From: Campylorhamphus procurvoides
Lineage: Eukaryota; Chordata; Aves; Passeriformes; Dendrocolaptidae
DNA: 64,000 bases
Assembly (NCBI GenBank): GCA_013396655.1
Contig: WBMV01001920.1
Span: forward strand, 1,472,632 to 1,536,631
Direction: 5' to 3'
Shown: positions 1 through 14,800 of the stretch, piece by piece
Numbering within the stretch: position 1 is the first letter of the stretch
Layout: the number at the start of each line of letters is the position of its first letter
The notes under the pieces: generated by a model
The model's input: only the letters and a program-made list of their open reading frames with translations
Database searches by the model: none
What the model was told of the DNA's origin: nothing
Position numbers and translations under genes: made by a program

Positions 1-3000
1 GTGATCCCAGTTACCTGTTGTCCAGCAGGATGCAAATTCCCCTGTACGGCTACAAGCTACCTTCATTTTTTATGTCTCTGTTGTCTTCTGTTTATTATCT
101 CCTAGTTCTTACATAATGGCAAAGATGAAAGCTGTCACATTTTCTCCTTTTGAAAGACACATGTGCATGGGTAATTCACTGGTGAATGAACCAGGGTAGC
201 CTGGAACAAAACAGGACCAAAGCACTTCTGTTTCACTGGGGTCTGACTGCAGACACCAGGTGTTGTATCAGCATTTCCAGGGAATACAGGGCTAGGAAAC
301 TTGAACAAACAGAGGTTACAGAACTCCAGAAGAGAGTTATAATTTCAAAGCAAAAGTGTCCAGGGTTAATATCAGAGTATGTCAAACACTGGAGAAACTT
401 AATCAAGTATGTAGAGAGAGAGACTCCGAGATTTGGCTTTTGAGGTGTATTTGCTGCATGACACTGACTGTTGGGAGAGGATCACGGTGCTTTGTGGAAT
501 GCTCACATCAATCCAGAGAACATTCCCACTGCAGCAAGGCTAGAGCGCAGGCACTGAGGGAATATGTCTTACCTTGAATCTTTCTTATTTTATTTTGTGC
601 CAGGCAGTGAGGAATTGTGTATAGAAATCTCCAAGTTAGAGGTTTCTGGTCAATTATGCTCTGAAGCGCAGGAGGCTAATGAGCTAGCAAAAAGGAACTG
701 GAAGCCAATGGTGACCTGAAGGAATCAGGGCATATTTTAGGCCACCTAGTCCTACTTTTGCAAAAAAAGAAGAGCAGTCACCAGAAGACTTTCCCAAGAG
801 AACAGGTTGTGGCTTCTCAAGGAGGGAAAGGAAATCCATGCCCCTACCAAGACCAAGGTGTCACCTTGGGCTCCCAGCCAATGCTAAAGGCTCTGTGGGT
901 GACTCAGTGGCTGTGCCAGCTCCACACCAGCTCTGCTTGCTCAACACTGGTGTTGGGAAGGCTCCCACAGAGTCAGCGCTCAGTGGTGCTGAGAGCACCA
1001 GCTCACTATGAATATATAAGTAGCTCAGTGCATTCAATTAGCAGAAAATTTGGTTTGTCCCTTTGCTGAACAATTGCAATGTGGAGAAATTTAATTTTAT
1101 GGTGACTGAGATCCTTTTGTGTGCAATGACAAACTAAGGAAACTCCAGCAGTACAGCTATCTGTCATGAAGCTATTTTGCAATTCCTTCTACTATACAAA
1201 TGACATAGTGAAAAATTCCCTTATTAGTTTAGACAGCAACAGTTCTCTTTCACTAACAGTAATGGATTGAAATTAGTTGTACAGTCCTTGTGCTGCCTGG
1301 TCATGACAGAAGGTCTCCCTCTCAAGAGCAGATAATTTCATCAAAAGCCACATCTCCACGTGTCAGGGTCATCAGGCGCTTTCTGGAGGACCCTCTTCAT
1401 AGCAAAGAGAAGGATGCAAGTTGCATCTAGCAAGGTGATTTTTTCTCCTGTCTCTGTTTCCAAGAAGTTGACCGGGAGAGCTTCAGTTTTAGTGGAAGAA
1501 CTATGAAATAAAAGGCCTCAGGTAGGGTAGGATGGTTGAGGGACCTGAAGATACCGCAAAAATTTCTCATTTTTCTGGTTCAACTCTTCTGATTCTGGGA
1601 AATACTTGGCTTCACCCTTGTAGTTCTGGAAGAAAATAAACTCTTTTGCTCCAGGGCTTCAAGAAATGTATGAAAAAGAAGCTTTTTTTTCTGTGCAGTT
1701 CATTGCATTAATGCTTCTTCTGAAGTGGTTGGTATTGACTACCTTCCTCAGCACTTACATGGTTGTTGTTAAAGACTGAATAATTTTTTTGTGGTTACCT
1801 TTATCAATATTAGGGATGTGATGCTCCCAGGCAGGGGGAATGAGCAGGAGACAGAAAGACTTTCCCAGCACTTTGTAAGATGTTTTTGTAAGTGAAGAGG
1901 TATTATCCTGGATACGAGCATTGAAAAGAAATTTCATCCTTTTTTTTCACTGGTAGCACGGTGTAGAGAAAATAGCTCTGATAAGCACTAATGGTTTCTC
2001 CTTCCTGGAAACCTTGCCTTAAAAAAGAGGCCATGGACATAAATCCAGGCTGAAAAGTTTAGATCTATAGTCTTCTCTCTGTGTCATAAGTTTTGGCTTT
2101 TTTTTTTCTTATCCTCAATGGACCAGCGTCAAAATTTGTCCTCAAAATCTGTTGCAGATCTCCACTTCCCCTGACAGCAGCAGTCATGCAGAGCTTGTGT
2201 CCATTCACAACCAGAGAAAGGGACAGAGGATCAGAGGGCTGTGCCCTGGAGGTCACCCTTGCAGGAGAGGGGGAAGGACATCAGAAAAGCTCTGTGGGGT
2301 GTATCTGTGTAGGTGGAGTTTGTTCTCACTCTGATATCCAGCATTTAGAAACACTATTCCAAAGACAGCTTGTACAGAAATACAAGCAAGAAAAACCTGC
2401 CTCAAGCTTAAACTTTTCAAAAAAAGAGGTCAGAGGTGATGTTCTCAGAGTTGAAATGGGAAAGAGATTTTTTGAGACCAAAGGCATCGCTGTCTGAGCA
2501 GATGTAATATTTGGTGACTGGAAGCTGAAGATATAAATTCCTAGTTAAATGAAAAATGTAAGCTCATCAGGGAGGGTATTTCTAAATTCAGCTGAAGATG
2601 AGGGAAGTCTTAAGTCTTGGAAGTTTTACGTGAGTTCAGTAAATGAGACACTGTCTGCTCGTGATTATTCTGGGTGATTTTCCTTTTTTATTGAGCTGCA
2701 CATTGGGGCAAATGATCACAACAGCTATTTCTGACCTGGGAGACTTGTGCTGGTGGTGTTTATGGTGCAACAGCTCTGCGAAGAGACGTTTGAGTCACCA
2801 TGGCTCTTGACAGAGCACTTCTGCCAAGCAGGGAATGTACTTTAAATTCTCACTGAAGAACAATGAAGGTACTTTGTTGGCAGAGCCTGATATATTAGTC
2901 TTTGATAAGGGATGCAGATCTTTTAAATTATTTAGATGAAAAGGGACATTTGGTTTGTCTGAATGTCAGATCTCCTGGGTGAGAGCAGATTCATTTATAG

Positions 3001-6000
3001 AAAGAACTGCACTTAGTGTGTCTGGAGGGAATATTGATTAAAGGAAATGCTGGAAAGGCGATACAACACAGGACAGGATGGGAGATGACCAACAGATTAA
3101 CACAGGTTAATTCTGAAAGGCAACAAATGATGTGTTCCAAATAGTGAGCAGGGGTGGAAGAAAACAAAGAAAGCTTGCAGAGCTGCTAAATATGTCATTT
3201 ATGTCTCAGAAATGTTGGGCTTTTCCTTCAGAGATGTGACACCCTTGAAGGATTAATAGAAAAACTCCAGATTTCTGAGAGCTCTTTGAGAAGGTGGGAC
3301 AAGAACCTTCCCAAACTAGGCTTGAGTCCTTATGGGAAGACACGTTCTTGAGAAGCAAGGTGTGGTTAAGTGTGGCATTAGGCTGTGAAGGAACACAGGA
3401 GAGGGAAATATGAGGATGCACAATATATACCCTCATACTTTGGAGAAACTGGGCTAGTCTATGAATCTAACTCCCATGTTCCTATCAAATATAGGCTCTG
3501 AGAACCTCAAAAGTCCATTCTGTGATGGCTGGGATGTGATGGCATTCTGGGGACCTGGGTGGGGAGCTTTGACATAAAGTGGCTTGGCCCATGTCATTCA
3601 GCTGGTAGTTTTCTGAGCTGTGATTTAGAACCAAGGTCATCCAAACAGAAGGTGACAGGGGTGCTATTGAGTTCTGATAAATGGGAATTTCTTCTAATTT
3701 CTGGTGTGCTTTTGGACAACACTGGTTTATTGCCATTCTCCAAACAGAGCCATATGGCTTATCAGTAATGTGCAGGATGGGATAACAGGCTTTGTATGTT
3801 TTCTTTTCCTTTCCCATATTTAATTATTTCTAAAATTTTAGAATTATAGGGAATGTGTTTCTTGATAGTTTGATGAAAATCTATTTTCAAGCAACCATAC
3901 AGATGGTCAAAATAATAAACTTTCAAATAGTTGAAATTTAATTTTTTTTAGTGGATGAAGGGCATTTTCCCTCTGGAATTTCCTATTTAATTTCTTTTTG
4001 AGCCAGTTCTAGGCATTTCTAAATTTTCACTGCATGGAAGCCATATTTGTAAAAGTATTCCTGTGTGAATACTCTTTCAGAGAAATAACATTTTTCTCTC
4101 TGAGCACTCTGTACTGTGATGTCCTGAAAGTGCCAAGGAAATCCTGAACCTTAAGTTTCCTACGGGAAGAACTGCAAGGCTGTAAATTAGTCTTTAAACA
4201 AGCACATGTTTGATCTCTGTTGTCTTTTCTATAGATTTGTGGACCTGGAAGTTTTTATGAGCCTGTGTATCATTTATACAGTTTCATAGTAAGAATGTAA
4301 TTTACTTCTTCTGCAGAGCAGCACCTGTTCCTGCATACCAGGAGAGAGTAATCTTTACGTGAATTACTTTGGAGATGTTCAAGCTGTGGTCCATGGAACC
4401 CTGTTGATCTAAAGATTAGGTTTCACAAACCCATGGAAAATAACTTGGAAAAACGAAAGCTTCCCATCTGTAGACTGAAATCTGTGGCCCCAGGGGGACA
4501 CATTTCCATCTGAACATTTTCAGGAGTTTGCAGATGTAAAGAATTTTGAAACTTCTCCTGTAGAGCGATCAAAATGAAAGTTTAGAGAAGTTGGTTTAGA
4601 GTTACAGGAGACTTGCTAGAAAACCTTAAACCCCAAGCTCTGAAAAGTTCTGGTTTACATGTTTGGTGAAGAAAGGATGACTGTTGTGTATTGGTGGCCT
4701 ACTGAAAAAAGTATGAATAAATGAATAAAAATACTCCCATAAGGTCTTTTTAAGGAATTAAAGAAAGACCTCTTGATAAACATGAATGATGGATGAAAGA
4801 GCCTCTTAGAGCAATGTCTGTGATCAATTCTAAATCCTTTCTGTTAAAAAAAAAATCAAACAAACAATTGGCCTCAAAAAAGATGGCAATATTTTTGTTG
4901 CTCCTGGGAATCATTTACTCAATTGGGTTATTGGTTACAGTGAAGGTGTTACTGCAGGTAAAGTCAGATAGGATTCTACTGATCCACATTTAAGTGACTG
5001 GATTTTAAAACTTAAAAACAAACAAACAAAACCACAACAGAGCAGAAAGAATCTTCCAGAACTTTTTTCACCTTCCAGAACTGCAATTCCTAAGAAGGCC
5101 ATGTCACAGTGTCCATGCATGATGGAGAAGGTGTATCCTGTATGCTCCCATGATTATCTTTGATGCGGGGTGAACTCACAACACAGGAAACATCATTACT
5201 GGAACATCTTTGTGATGAAATATAGGCACTTGTTGTCCTGTGGAACAGTACATTGCTCACAGTGATACCTCAAGTAATTAACATGTGAGATGTAATGTGT
5301 GTATGTGCATAATAACTCTGTTTTCATTAACAGATACATATTCTGATCTTTGGATTCCGATTTTTTATATACATTAGCATAGATCTTCAATAACTCGAGA
5401 TTTAGTGTTAATCTTAGTGACTAAGTGTGGATTTGCTCTATAGATGGTTATGAAGTTACTTTGTTTTTATATAATTTTGACAGAAGAATCAATTATAGTG
5501 AAATTGCTTTGCATGTTTTTCCTGTTACCTGCGGGGTGTATTTTCAGTGAGTAATATCATATCCTAACTAGGTGGATAAGCAGACAAGCATATTTCTAAA
5601 CAGGATAAATGAGCCTTGGTGAAGCGCTGAACTAGCATTGTGTTCCTGCTTATATCCAGATAATTCACTGAATCGTACAATACATCTCTGGATGTATGAT
5701 GAGATTTTTGAAGACGTACATGGAAGCAATTCAGTAGTTAATGTGCACAAATTTGCAGCAGAATCTAGGTGCTTAAGTGTTATCAAGACCTTTGAAAATT
5801 GCCTTTGAAATTCTGAACAAAATGTCAAACAGGGTGTTTTCACTTCTGATTAAAAATGGACTGTGTAGGTGTAGAGATATATTGCCATTAGCTGAAGAGG
5901 AAACATTTTCAAAAAAAGCATAGAAAGTCTTCATTTGGTTTTTACTTATTACTCATCTTAAAGGTTGTAAGAATAGATGGATAGAGAATGAATGTGTTGT

Positions 6001-9000
6001 TTTATTATCTGAATTTAAATAGATTGCCCTATTCTCCTCACCTTGAGGAAAGCCTGTTAGCCAGTAATGCCAGGAGAGGACCTGGAGCCTTTGCACTTCT
6101 ATTTCTGAGTGTCTGTAATAGGGTCCTTAAATGCCTGCTTCACTCATCACAGATGCCATGCAAACCAGCTTGATTACAGCAGTTGTGAGAAAGGCAGAGG
6201 TGAGAATACAGATTTCCTTATTTTATCCTTCTGAGGTAGCAGCTTTGCATTGTCCTACACATCGGCCAGACAAGCCAGCAGATTTGTGACTTCCAGGGAG
6301 AATAGGGGGAGCTAGCAGCTGATTTGGAATATTATTAAAAGGGGATTGTGTTGTGGCATCACATAAGGACAAGGGAGGATAACCTTGTGAGGGTGTCATT
6401 GAAGCAGACAGGTTTAGTATGGTCATGTGAGGATGACATGACTGCAGGAGGCAGAGCTGTTACAGGAGTCATAACAAGCTGAGAGTTTGGCACTGACCTA
6501 CACATATGAGAAGAGTTTAAGATCCTGTGATGTAAGAAAGTGAGTGCTCCTCAAAAGGTGTCATCCTCATGATAGTCTAAATCTTGAGGTAAGCAGGTTT
6601 ATGTTTTCTAAAATGCTTGCTTTACAAAAAGCACTAGAACCTGAGTATTATTATCATTAAATAGTCCTCCTCTATAAAAATGCACCAGGATGTATGCTTT
6701 GGTCCTTTTTCACTTTGCTTCAACCCTTGTGCCAGTGTCATGCTGGTTTTCTGTATCTGTCTCCCAGCATCTGAACTATGCTTGTAAATACATAATTTTT
6801 CTCCACATGGAAATATTCCATATAGGCAATTACCTATATGACCTTACCTTCCAATGCCTACGTGGTGAGATGAACACCCCCAAGCCTCATTGGGAATACT
6901 GGGTTTGCAGTCCACATGTATAATGCGGAAATCCAACAAAGAGTCAAGGTTTTACCCCAGAATTTTCTTATTTGCAACTGCTTTGTTCTTAGAAAGCACA
7001 AAGGGAGTTATAAATGTCATGTATGAGGGAAATAACCAGTTTTGAACACAATCCTTCACCTCTGAATTGTGTTTTCAGTTGTTGCCTATAGATGCAATGA
7101 TTTTGCAATCCCTCCAGATTTTGCATATCTGGCTTAATATTTTATTGTTCTGATGAAATGACCCCTATTGAATGTTTTTTTAAAGCTCCATTTTGCTCTG
7201 ATTCATCCATGTGCTTGCAAAAAGTAAACTTCATCTTTCTCATTTGTATGGAACTGTGGGTGGCTGGGAGGCGAGTAGCTCTGTGTCAGCACCTCAAGCA
7301 TACAACACCCAGGATGGATGGATGGTAATGACAAATGAACATAGGTGAACAGTAGCAGGTAGAACCTGGTAGCTGTGTATAGCCGGTCTAGCATTATCAG
7401 TTAAGGATGTGAAAAAAATCACATGCTCAATCTGCCAGCAAAATGTCATCCAAAACCTAGCATGGACTTAGGCATGCCATCAGGAAAGAGATTCCACCAG
7501 CTGTTATGTGAGGAATTGGTTCAATTAATCAGTGGTGTGGTATTTCTGCCTAGGCTTAGCATCAGCAGTACTTTGAAGATGAGGGTAACTCAGGAGGACA
7601 AGCCCAGGACAGGAATGATACCCCTCCAGAAACACTGAAATGGGTGTTTCTCCATGTTTTACTGTATCACATCGGTGTTTGGGATAAGGCAATCAATGCC
7701 TTATTCTCCTGAGACCTCCATCCACCCCTTACATCTAGTACTAAATTAATACTTTAATATCTTTTCTTTGCTTATAAATATGTCATGCAAAGGCGAAGAA
7801 TTTCATCTTAGCTGCTCCTTGCTACAGAAAAATAGGTTAGTGATCTCTTGAGAGGCCCCTGCTTGTCTCTTCTGCTCTCAACTGAACACTTCTCTTTTCT
7901 ACTGAGCATGGTTGCAGCTGACAACACTTGTCTGGAAAGGAATAAAGCAAGCCTGAAGGGACAAAGTAGGCAGTTCTCATCTGCATTCTTCATAGCAGTC
8001 CCTTGCCTGACTTTTGTGCTCTGAAGGAAGGGAATAAACACTGAACACAACAGAAGAAGTGAAGTAAAAACTGTGACCTCTGCTCCCAAATCCTTCTCTC
8101 CACCTGATGAAAGTGCAGTGCTTGAACAAACAGAGCCCTTTAAAAAATGTCTTACAACTCTCAACAGAGCAATGGATCTTTGCAAGAAAAGGCAGGTATC
8201 AGGTCCCTTGAGGATTTTTACTTCTGTCTGTTGGCATCATCTCGTTTATTTATAAATAAAGAAAATCCCAGGGAAAAGGCATAGGACAGGAAAGCAGCTA
8301 TTCTGCAGCCTCTAGAAAGTGACCTCACTTTTTTTGAGGTTTTGTCTTTGGTTGGTTGGTTGGTTTTTTCCTTTCGGTGTGCAAAAAGTCTATAGCAGGA
8401 GGGATTAGAAGAAGAAAATTACTACATTTAGTGATGGAGATACTGGCTATTTTAAAATAAAATACAAGACTCAAAAAGAAAATCTGGCCAAGCAATTTGG
8501 GAGTGTTTGGGGAGGAGATGAGAAAAGAAGGAGTCAACCCTAGAACAGGGACTAAAGACATGGTACAATCAGATGAACCTTGCTTGTCCTTGAGGCTTAG
8601 CTGAAAATGTTTTGTATGTATATATCTAGCCGTACTCTTCCTTTATCGCTTGCACAGGCTGCTCTGAGGTAGTATGTTTTAAAATCCATCTGGGTTCAAA
8701 ACAGTGCTGACACCCCCCTGTTATACGCTAGGAAGTATCATGTTGATGTCTTGAGCTCTATCTATGTGCAGAAGTCATTTAATATCTGTAGGGTGCCAGC
8801 AGGACTGTTTGGTCCCAAATGCACTTGAGTCTCCCTGCAGCCACTGCGATGGTCTGTCTCTGAAACCCTTCCGCTACTAAAACAAGCCCAAATATGTTTT
8901 TGTAGATGGTAAGGTGCCAAAGCCAAAAAAGGGAAGTCAGTGGGGAAAGCAAAGGGCTAAAGCAGAGTTTGGTAATAAGGACAGGCAGCAAATAATACAG

Positions 9001-11787
9001 CAGCACTCCTCCAATCCCACTGCTGGCATCCCCAGCACTGTCCACCAGGTTAACTTCCTGCCCCATTTGAGATCCAGGAGCAGCAGGACCAGGTGGACCA
9101 TGGATATCCATAAGTAAATACTGTAGATATCTTACAGCCAGAAGTAACTGTATGTCAGGACTGGATGTGGAGATGAGAACAATGAGATAAATATCAGGAA
9201 ATGGAATGTTTTAAATAAATTTAGTTGTTTATGGCTAAAATAAGAGTCTCTCATTAATTCTCTAGTTTAGGACAGTGCCAGATTATGAAAACTTGATGAT
9301 TCCCTCTAAAAATATCCTATCCAAAACACAATTAAGAGGCTATTAGTGGGTATAGAGAACAATAAATAATAAAGGCTGTTGATTTTAATTCTTCACAATT
9401 GACAGCTGGAAATGGAGCATTTGCAAGCTGAGTAAACTGATATCTTTAAAAGAAAAGACACATATATCCCTATGCAGATTAATTTTAGGCTATTTGCATA
9501 TTTTACCTTGAAAAATAATCTGAACAGAATCAAATATGATGTTCATTTCAAAGTCTTCTGAGGGAAAAGGGGGAGTAGAAAGTGCTTGCTGCTGCTGCTC
9601 CCTTTCACAAACACCAGTAACTCCCGAACACTTTGCAGACCACATGCCCACAAATCTTTTGGCAGGTGATGAAGAAGCACCATGCAACAGTAAAATGAGC
9701 AGATGTCTGCAGCGCTGAGAAATTATATGAAGTTTACATAAGGTGTCAGTAACAACTTCACTCACTGTCGTGCAGACTGTAATTTTAGACAAGTACGGCA
9801 TAATTACTGGACAAATGTTGCAAACTAAACTTCTATATATTTTTAATTTTAAAATGCAATGACTGTAGCAATCCTTATGAACCTTCCATTTTCATATTCC
9901 GCTTTACTGGCCATAAAGTTTTACTGATATAAAATTTTCAATGAAGTAAATTTTAGAGTTACACGTACTGCTAAACTGAAATTAAAATTTCCATGAGGGC
10001 AATTATCATCCTCTTTCCCCCAGACACAGAAACCATACTGTGGGCACTTCTGTCTAGTTGCCACAAAGCATAACATCAGAGTTTCATGGATTGCAAACCC
10101 CCATGGTTAACTGCTAGCAAGTCAACCATAAACCTCATATCAGGAAATAAAATATTTTAGTGGTTGTAATTTATAGAATCGAACAGTAAATATATATGAA
10201 ACAATCTTCAGATTCACAAATGCCCCTTGAGAAGGAAAAGCAGAAAAACACACACTACAAACTAATTATTGCAAGTTATTTATTCAACTCATGAATGATT
10301 AACATGTCTGGAATTTGGCCAAGACATGATAGATTTATATGATTATTAGAAGACTTGCAATGGTGATTATGGCTCAGGCACTGGAGTAAGTCGGTTCCCT
10401 TTAGTTATAACACTAAAATGGCAGGCAATATATTGCATCCAGAAGGCTAGAAGAATGAAACCTCTTTCCCTACCAAAGGTGCCAGTAAGACCTTATTGAC
10501 CACTAATATTTATGACCTCATTTTCTCGTTCACTTCCATACTCAGTGAGTTCAGTTGATATTTAGGGAACCACAGGTGAAGGACAGTGTGAGAAATGAGC
10601 AATATCTGATCCAACAAGGAAACATCTTTGGCAAAGCCCTATATTGTTGTATCATGAATGATCCAAAATTAAAGCAAATTCATTCTGGGAGAAAAATCCT
10701 CATAGCTGGATGGGATTTTTCCTTTGTATGTCAGAAAGGAAAAGGTTAACTGGATTGTATGTGGTCCTTTTTAGTGATTTGCAGGGAAAACTGGCATCTA
10801 TTAAGCCACTTCACTGAGGTATTCCACTGTGCAGTGTCCCCTTTATCCAGCATCAGGAGTGGCAAAACCTCATCCTTGTCTGGACTCAAGAATTCAAACA
10901 TGGCATTTCTTTCCACTGAAAAGCAAGGTATATTGTCTGTTTAGCTCAGATATCTAAATTTAAGTCAAAGGGATAACAATCTAGCAATAGACATATCCAC
11001 AACCAGAAACAGGAGATGAAAAGGTTGACCTTCTTTCTCCAAAAAACTTCAATGAGAGAAAAATAATTGACTATAAAAGCTGCCAAAATGATTTGAAATG
11101 ATGCACTTTCAAATCTGTTGAGCAATTTCTTTCTGAAAGACTGAGTAGGTCAGAATTACAGATGTGGGAATATCTTCTCTCATTAAAGTCCTCCCTATTC
11201 TTCAAGACCCTGCATACGCACAATTATATATTCAATTTGGAATTGAATTTAATTTACATGCTTAATGATCCAGAAAGACGAGAACACAGTTAGAGGCGAA
11301 TAGAAAGTTTGGCAACATTTGTGAAATAAAGAATGGTTAATCAATCAGATGCCTAGGTTATAAGAAGAGGGAATGGAAATAAAGACAGGCAATGAGTGCT
11401 GATTCAGAAGAAGAGTATGGACCACTCTGAGAGTAGATAATCAGCCAAAAGGATGAGAGTCTGAGTAATGTCTGAAAAGCAATTTTAAATTCAAACCTTA
11501 TATATCTATTGCAGTATAACAATGACCCTCAGTCCTGCTGTGCCTTGGCTGCTCAATTTGAAACAGAAATAATTGCATTTTTTATTTATCTTATCTATTT
11601 CAAGCCTTAGCTCAAGAGTTTTATCATTTAGTTGGTGTCTTTGAACCACAATGCAAATATGGTCCACACAACTTTATATAAAGCCTGGCACAAATCTTTT
11701 GTTTTCTGGCTAATTTTGAAATTATGCGAAGCAAGTAGAAGTTTAGTAGCATGACCTGTAGAAACACTCAGGATACATTGCATGAGC
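1..11787. other. Non-coding stretch, no gene recognised
   Basis: No reading frame here has a recognisable domain, and the longest (134 codons at 2093-2497 on the plus strand, 125 codons at 7808-8185 on the minus strand) start and stop arbitrarily. CpG dinucleotides are sparse, as in bulk vertebrate DNA. Small simple tracts are present: a CAAA-rich stretch near 5020-5036, a short GGTT run near 8350-8366, and a few A or T runs. A modestly GC-richer patch at about 8990-9110 shows open frames on both strands but no homology I can name. It is most likely intergenic or intronic DNA. Confidence 0.6.
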
Positions 11788-11868
11788 CAAAACCAACCAA
11801 ACAAACAAAAACACCCCCCCCCCAAAAAAAAAACAAGCAGAAAAACCCACACAAAACCAAAGAAGGTT
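11788..11868. repeat. A/C-rich low-complexity tract with C10 and A10 runs
   Basis: The plus strand runs from CCAA and CAAA units into ten C (11814-11823) followed directly by ten A (11824-11833), then a further A/C-rich tail. The complementary strand is T/G-rich, like the tracts at 23.9, 24.8 and 36.6 kb. The short frames through it have low-complexity K/P/T-rich translations and are not genes. Confidence 0.8.
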
Positions 11869-14800
11869 TTAAAGAGACCCTTCCAAAACTAGAAAGGTTC
11901 AGAAATGGTCTGTGTGGGAAAATATGGGCTTTACCAGACCTTAGAAGTTTCAGAGGGACCATGAGGAGCCTAGTTGTGTCAAGACTCATACTGAGAAATT
12001 GTTTGATGACAGTGAACAAAGTGTGTTACAACCCCCATGCTCTTTGTTGGATGTCTTTTCCCCTGAAATACTTATAAGAGCTTTCTGGGTAGTGGGCAGA
12101 TCCACATCCAGGGGCAACAGAGTGACTTGTACATGGTTCAACTAGACTGGGTTGAGAAAAGAACTTGTGAGATCCCATCCTTAATCTAGAAACCCAACTC
12201 AAAGAGGAAATGTACTTGGCAGATGCAATGGAGTCTACACAGTGAACAGCTTCATAAAGCATCCAGTTGTCTCACTTTTAAGTGACAGTTATATTTACCT
12301 CATTTAAAATTGACATTTTGGGTTGGGGCACACTGTTGGTCTTCACTTTTATATGAACAAGTGCAAATAACATGCAAGCTCCCTTTCTCCCAAACTCAAA
12401 TCAGTTATTGTTCTAGTTTATTTGTATTAAGGTTCCTTAACTCGCTCTTTATTGTAAGGTTTTATTCTCCCTTTTTTCTGTATCCTATCATTCCAGGGGA
12501 ACAAGAAGATAAAGGGAACCAAAGGGAAAGATTTCAATAAGATCACATCTGTTAGTGGAAGAAACATTACTGGAATATTGTCTTGTCATTTACTAGATGG
12601 TGCTAATGAAAACATTATGCAAGTTGCTGTGGGATAAGAGAGGCTTATTGCAGATGCAAACAGATGTTTCAGTGCCAAAGTAAAAATGCTGGGAATAATT
12701 TTAGCTGTAATTAAAGTGGTGCATATTATAACAAGTTTGTACCTTTAAGAGTGTCTCGAAGGATTAACCTTGAATTATACGATTGTTTTATGAAAGGTGG
12801 AGCACAGTGGAAATTTTATCTAGTAAGAGTGAAGACACCACACTTTCTGTGCCTTCAAAGAGGCTCCTGTGACTATGCAGTGCAATCGCTCCTTTATAGC
12901 CATGGCTGCACTGCATGCTTGAAAACTGCTCTCCTTCCCTGCCTTCCCAGCTCTCTGATCACAATCCACAACTTTCTGCAGTAACACTATTGCTGCAGAG
13001 AGATTCCTTCCTGTTTCCACCTGGAGATAAGCTCCTGCCCCGAAGCCTTGGGACTGATTTAATACCCCTTAAAATTTCTATCCTGTCTAGCTAGCAGTAG
13101 TGGACATTTTCTAGGATATCTCGTGTGCTGTAAGGGATGACTAACGTCATCTAGAGGTTTGTGCTGAGAATGAAGACATTAGGAAATGAGTTCTTTGCAA
13201 CAAATCACTCTCCCCAAGAAGAATAATGGTCACCATGCTGTGTTTGAGCCTATGGTGTGAGCATGGCTGTCTCCCCATGTCAGGAGTGCACCAGCCTCAT
13301 TAGTGTCAGCAAGAAATGCTCTCATTAATAATCCCCAATGATGTATTCACTGTGCCAAAGCAAAAGGGATGTTCTTTTTTGCTAGAAGACCACAGCTGTC
13401 TGAGTTATTGTCGCGGAGGGTATATCCTTGTCAGCTTTAATGGTAATTTATGTTCCCAGGTCAGGCATTTACAGGAAGTCAGCAGTGTCAGTAGGGGATG
13501 AATCAGCAGAAGCTGCATTTTGGGAAGTAACCTTCAGAACAGATCTGACAACCAGTCTCCCTCAAATAGTTATGGCTCCCGACAGACTCAGAAGGGTGCT
13601 CTGACACCAAGTTGTGAGGGTGGGGCAAATTTCCTCTAGTTTGTAGGTCCAGGGCCAGAAGATTTCTGCTTGGCCCAGATCCATGCAAACCCATGAAGAC
13701 AGGAGTGCTGACTGCAGTGGGCAGGGTGGCTGGGGAACCAGTCGCAGCGGTGGTATCTTTAGCAAAGCTCAGTTATGGGACTGTTCGTGTAGGCCACACA
13801 GGGGCAAAACTGTAGAAAAACAGGATTATGGATTGAATCTGGGACTACTGAGTCCAAAAGGAAAATCATTCCCATCTTCAGCCAGGTGTGGGTACATCAG
13901 CAGTGCCATATTTGGGAGTGGTTCAAGGCCTGACTGCAGAGCATTCCCAGGACATGGCACTGCACAATGCGATGCTGAGGCTGTGGCACCACCCTCACAG
14001 CTGCTCTCTGTTCAACACCATTGTTCACCTCTCTCACACTAAATCTGAAACTGCTTTCCTTCCTGGTGCTGCTTGTGCAATAAAAGCACGAGCGTTATCC
14101 CAGCAACTGAAAACTTCTCTCCCTTTTTGTTGAGATGTGAAGCATAACATCAAAAGGTCAGATAGTGAGTATTTAGCCACCTGCAGTAACCAAAAGGGCC
14201 CATGTGACACATAAAACTTCATTCTGTGTTGGCATGAATACTAATTTGGTCTAGGTTTCTGATGATATATAGTCTGTGATGACAACTGTAATTTTTTTTT
14301 CAGGTAGCACTTTTTACCTTGTTGTTAAAACTGAACATTATCAACTCCTAAGTCATAGCCAGCCATTTATTTCACTCCTGAATCTCTCACATAATCTCAA
14401 TAGGAGGACAATTTATCAATAAACCAAATGAATTCCAGCAACTGTACATCAGTGGGAAAGGATTATTTGCAAATTTAGCTTATGTACAAATTTTTTCTTC
14501 TTTCTGATCTTACAGGTATGGAAATCTGGTTCAAATGCTCATTTACTCTGCCTTGTTTTAATGGTAGTGGGCAGCATTTGCTCCCCAGCATTAAAGGAAC
14601 AGATCTTGCTTCATAGTGGTGTAAATCCAAAACAAGTTCACTGCAGAGTTCCTTCACAACGATATTTCTGCATTGTGGAGGAAAAATAAGCCAAAACTTC
14701 TTGTATTATAGAAACAAGTAGAAAGGCAGAATGACAACTGGGTTAAAAATCCTCTCATTGTGTGAGATACTTATAATGTTAGGAACTGTTGTGGGAAATT

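Noticed and set aside
8640..8710. Possible tRNA-derived SINE because of GGGTTCAAAAC
   Set aside because: The B-box-like motif is isolated; no matching A box at the right distance and no SINE tail.
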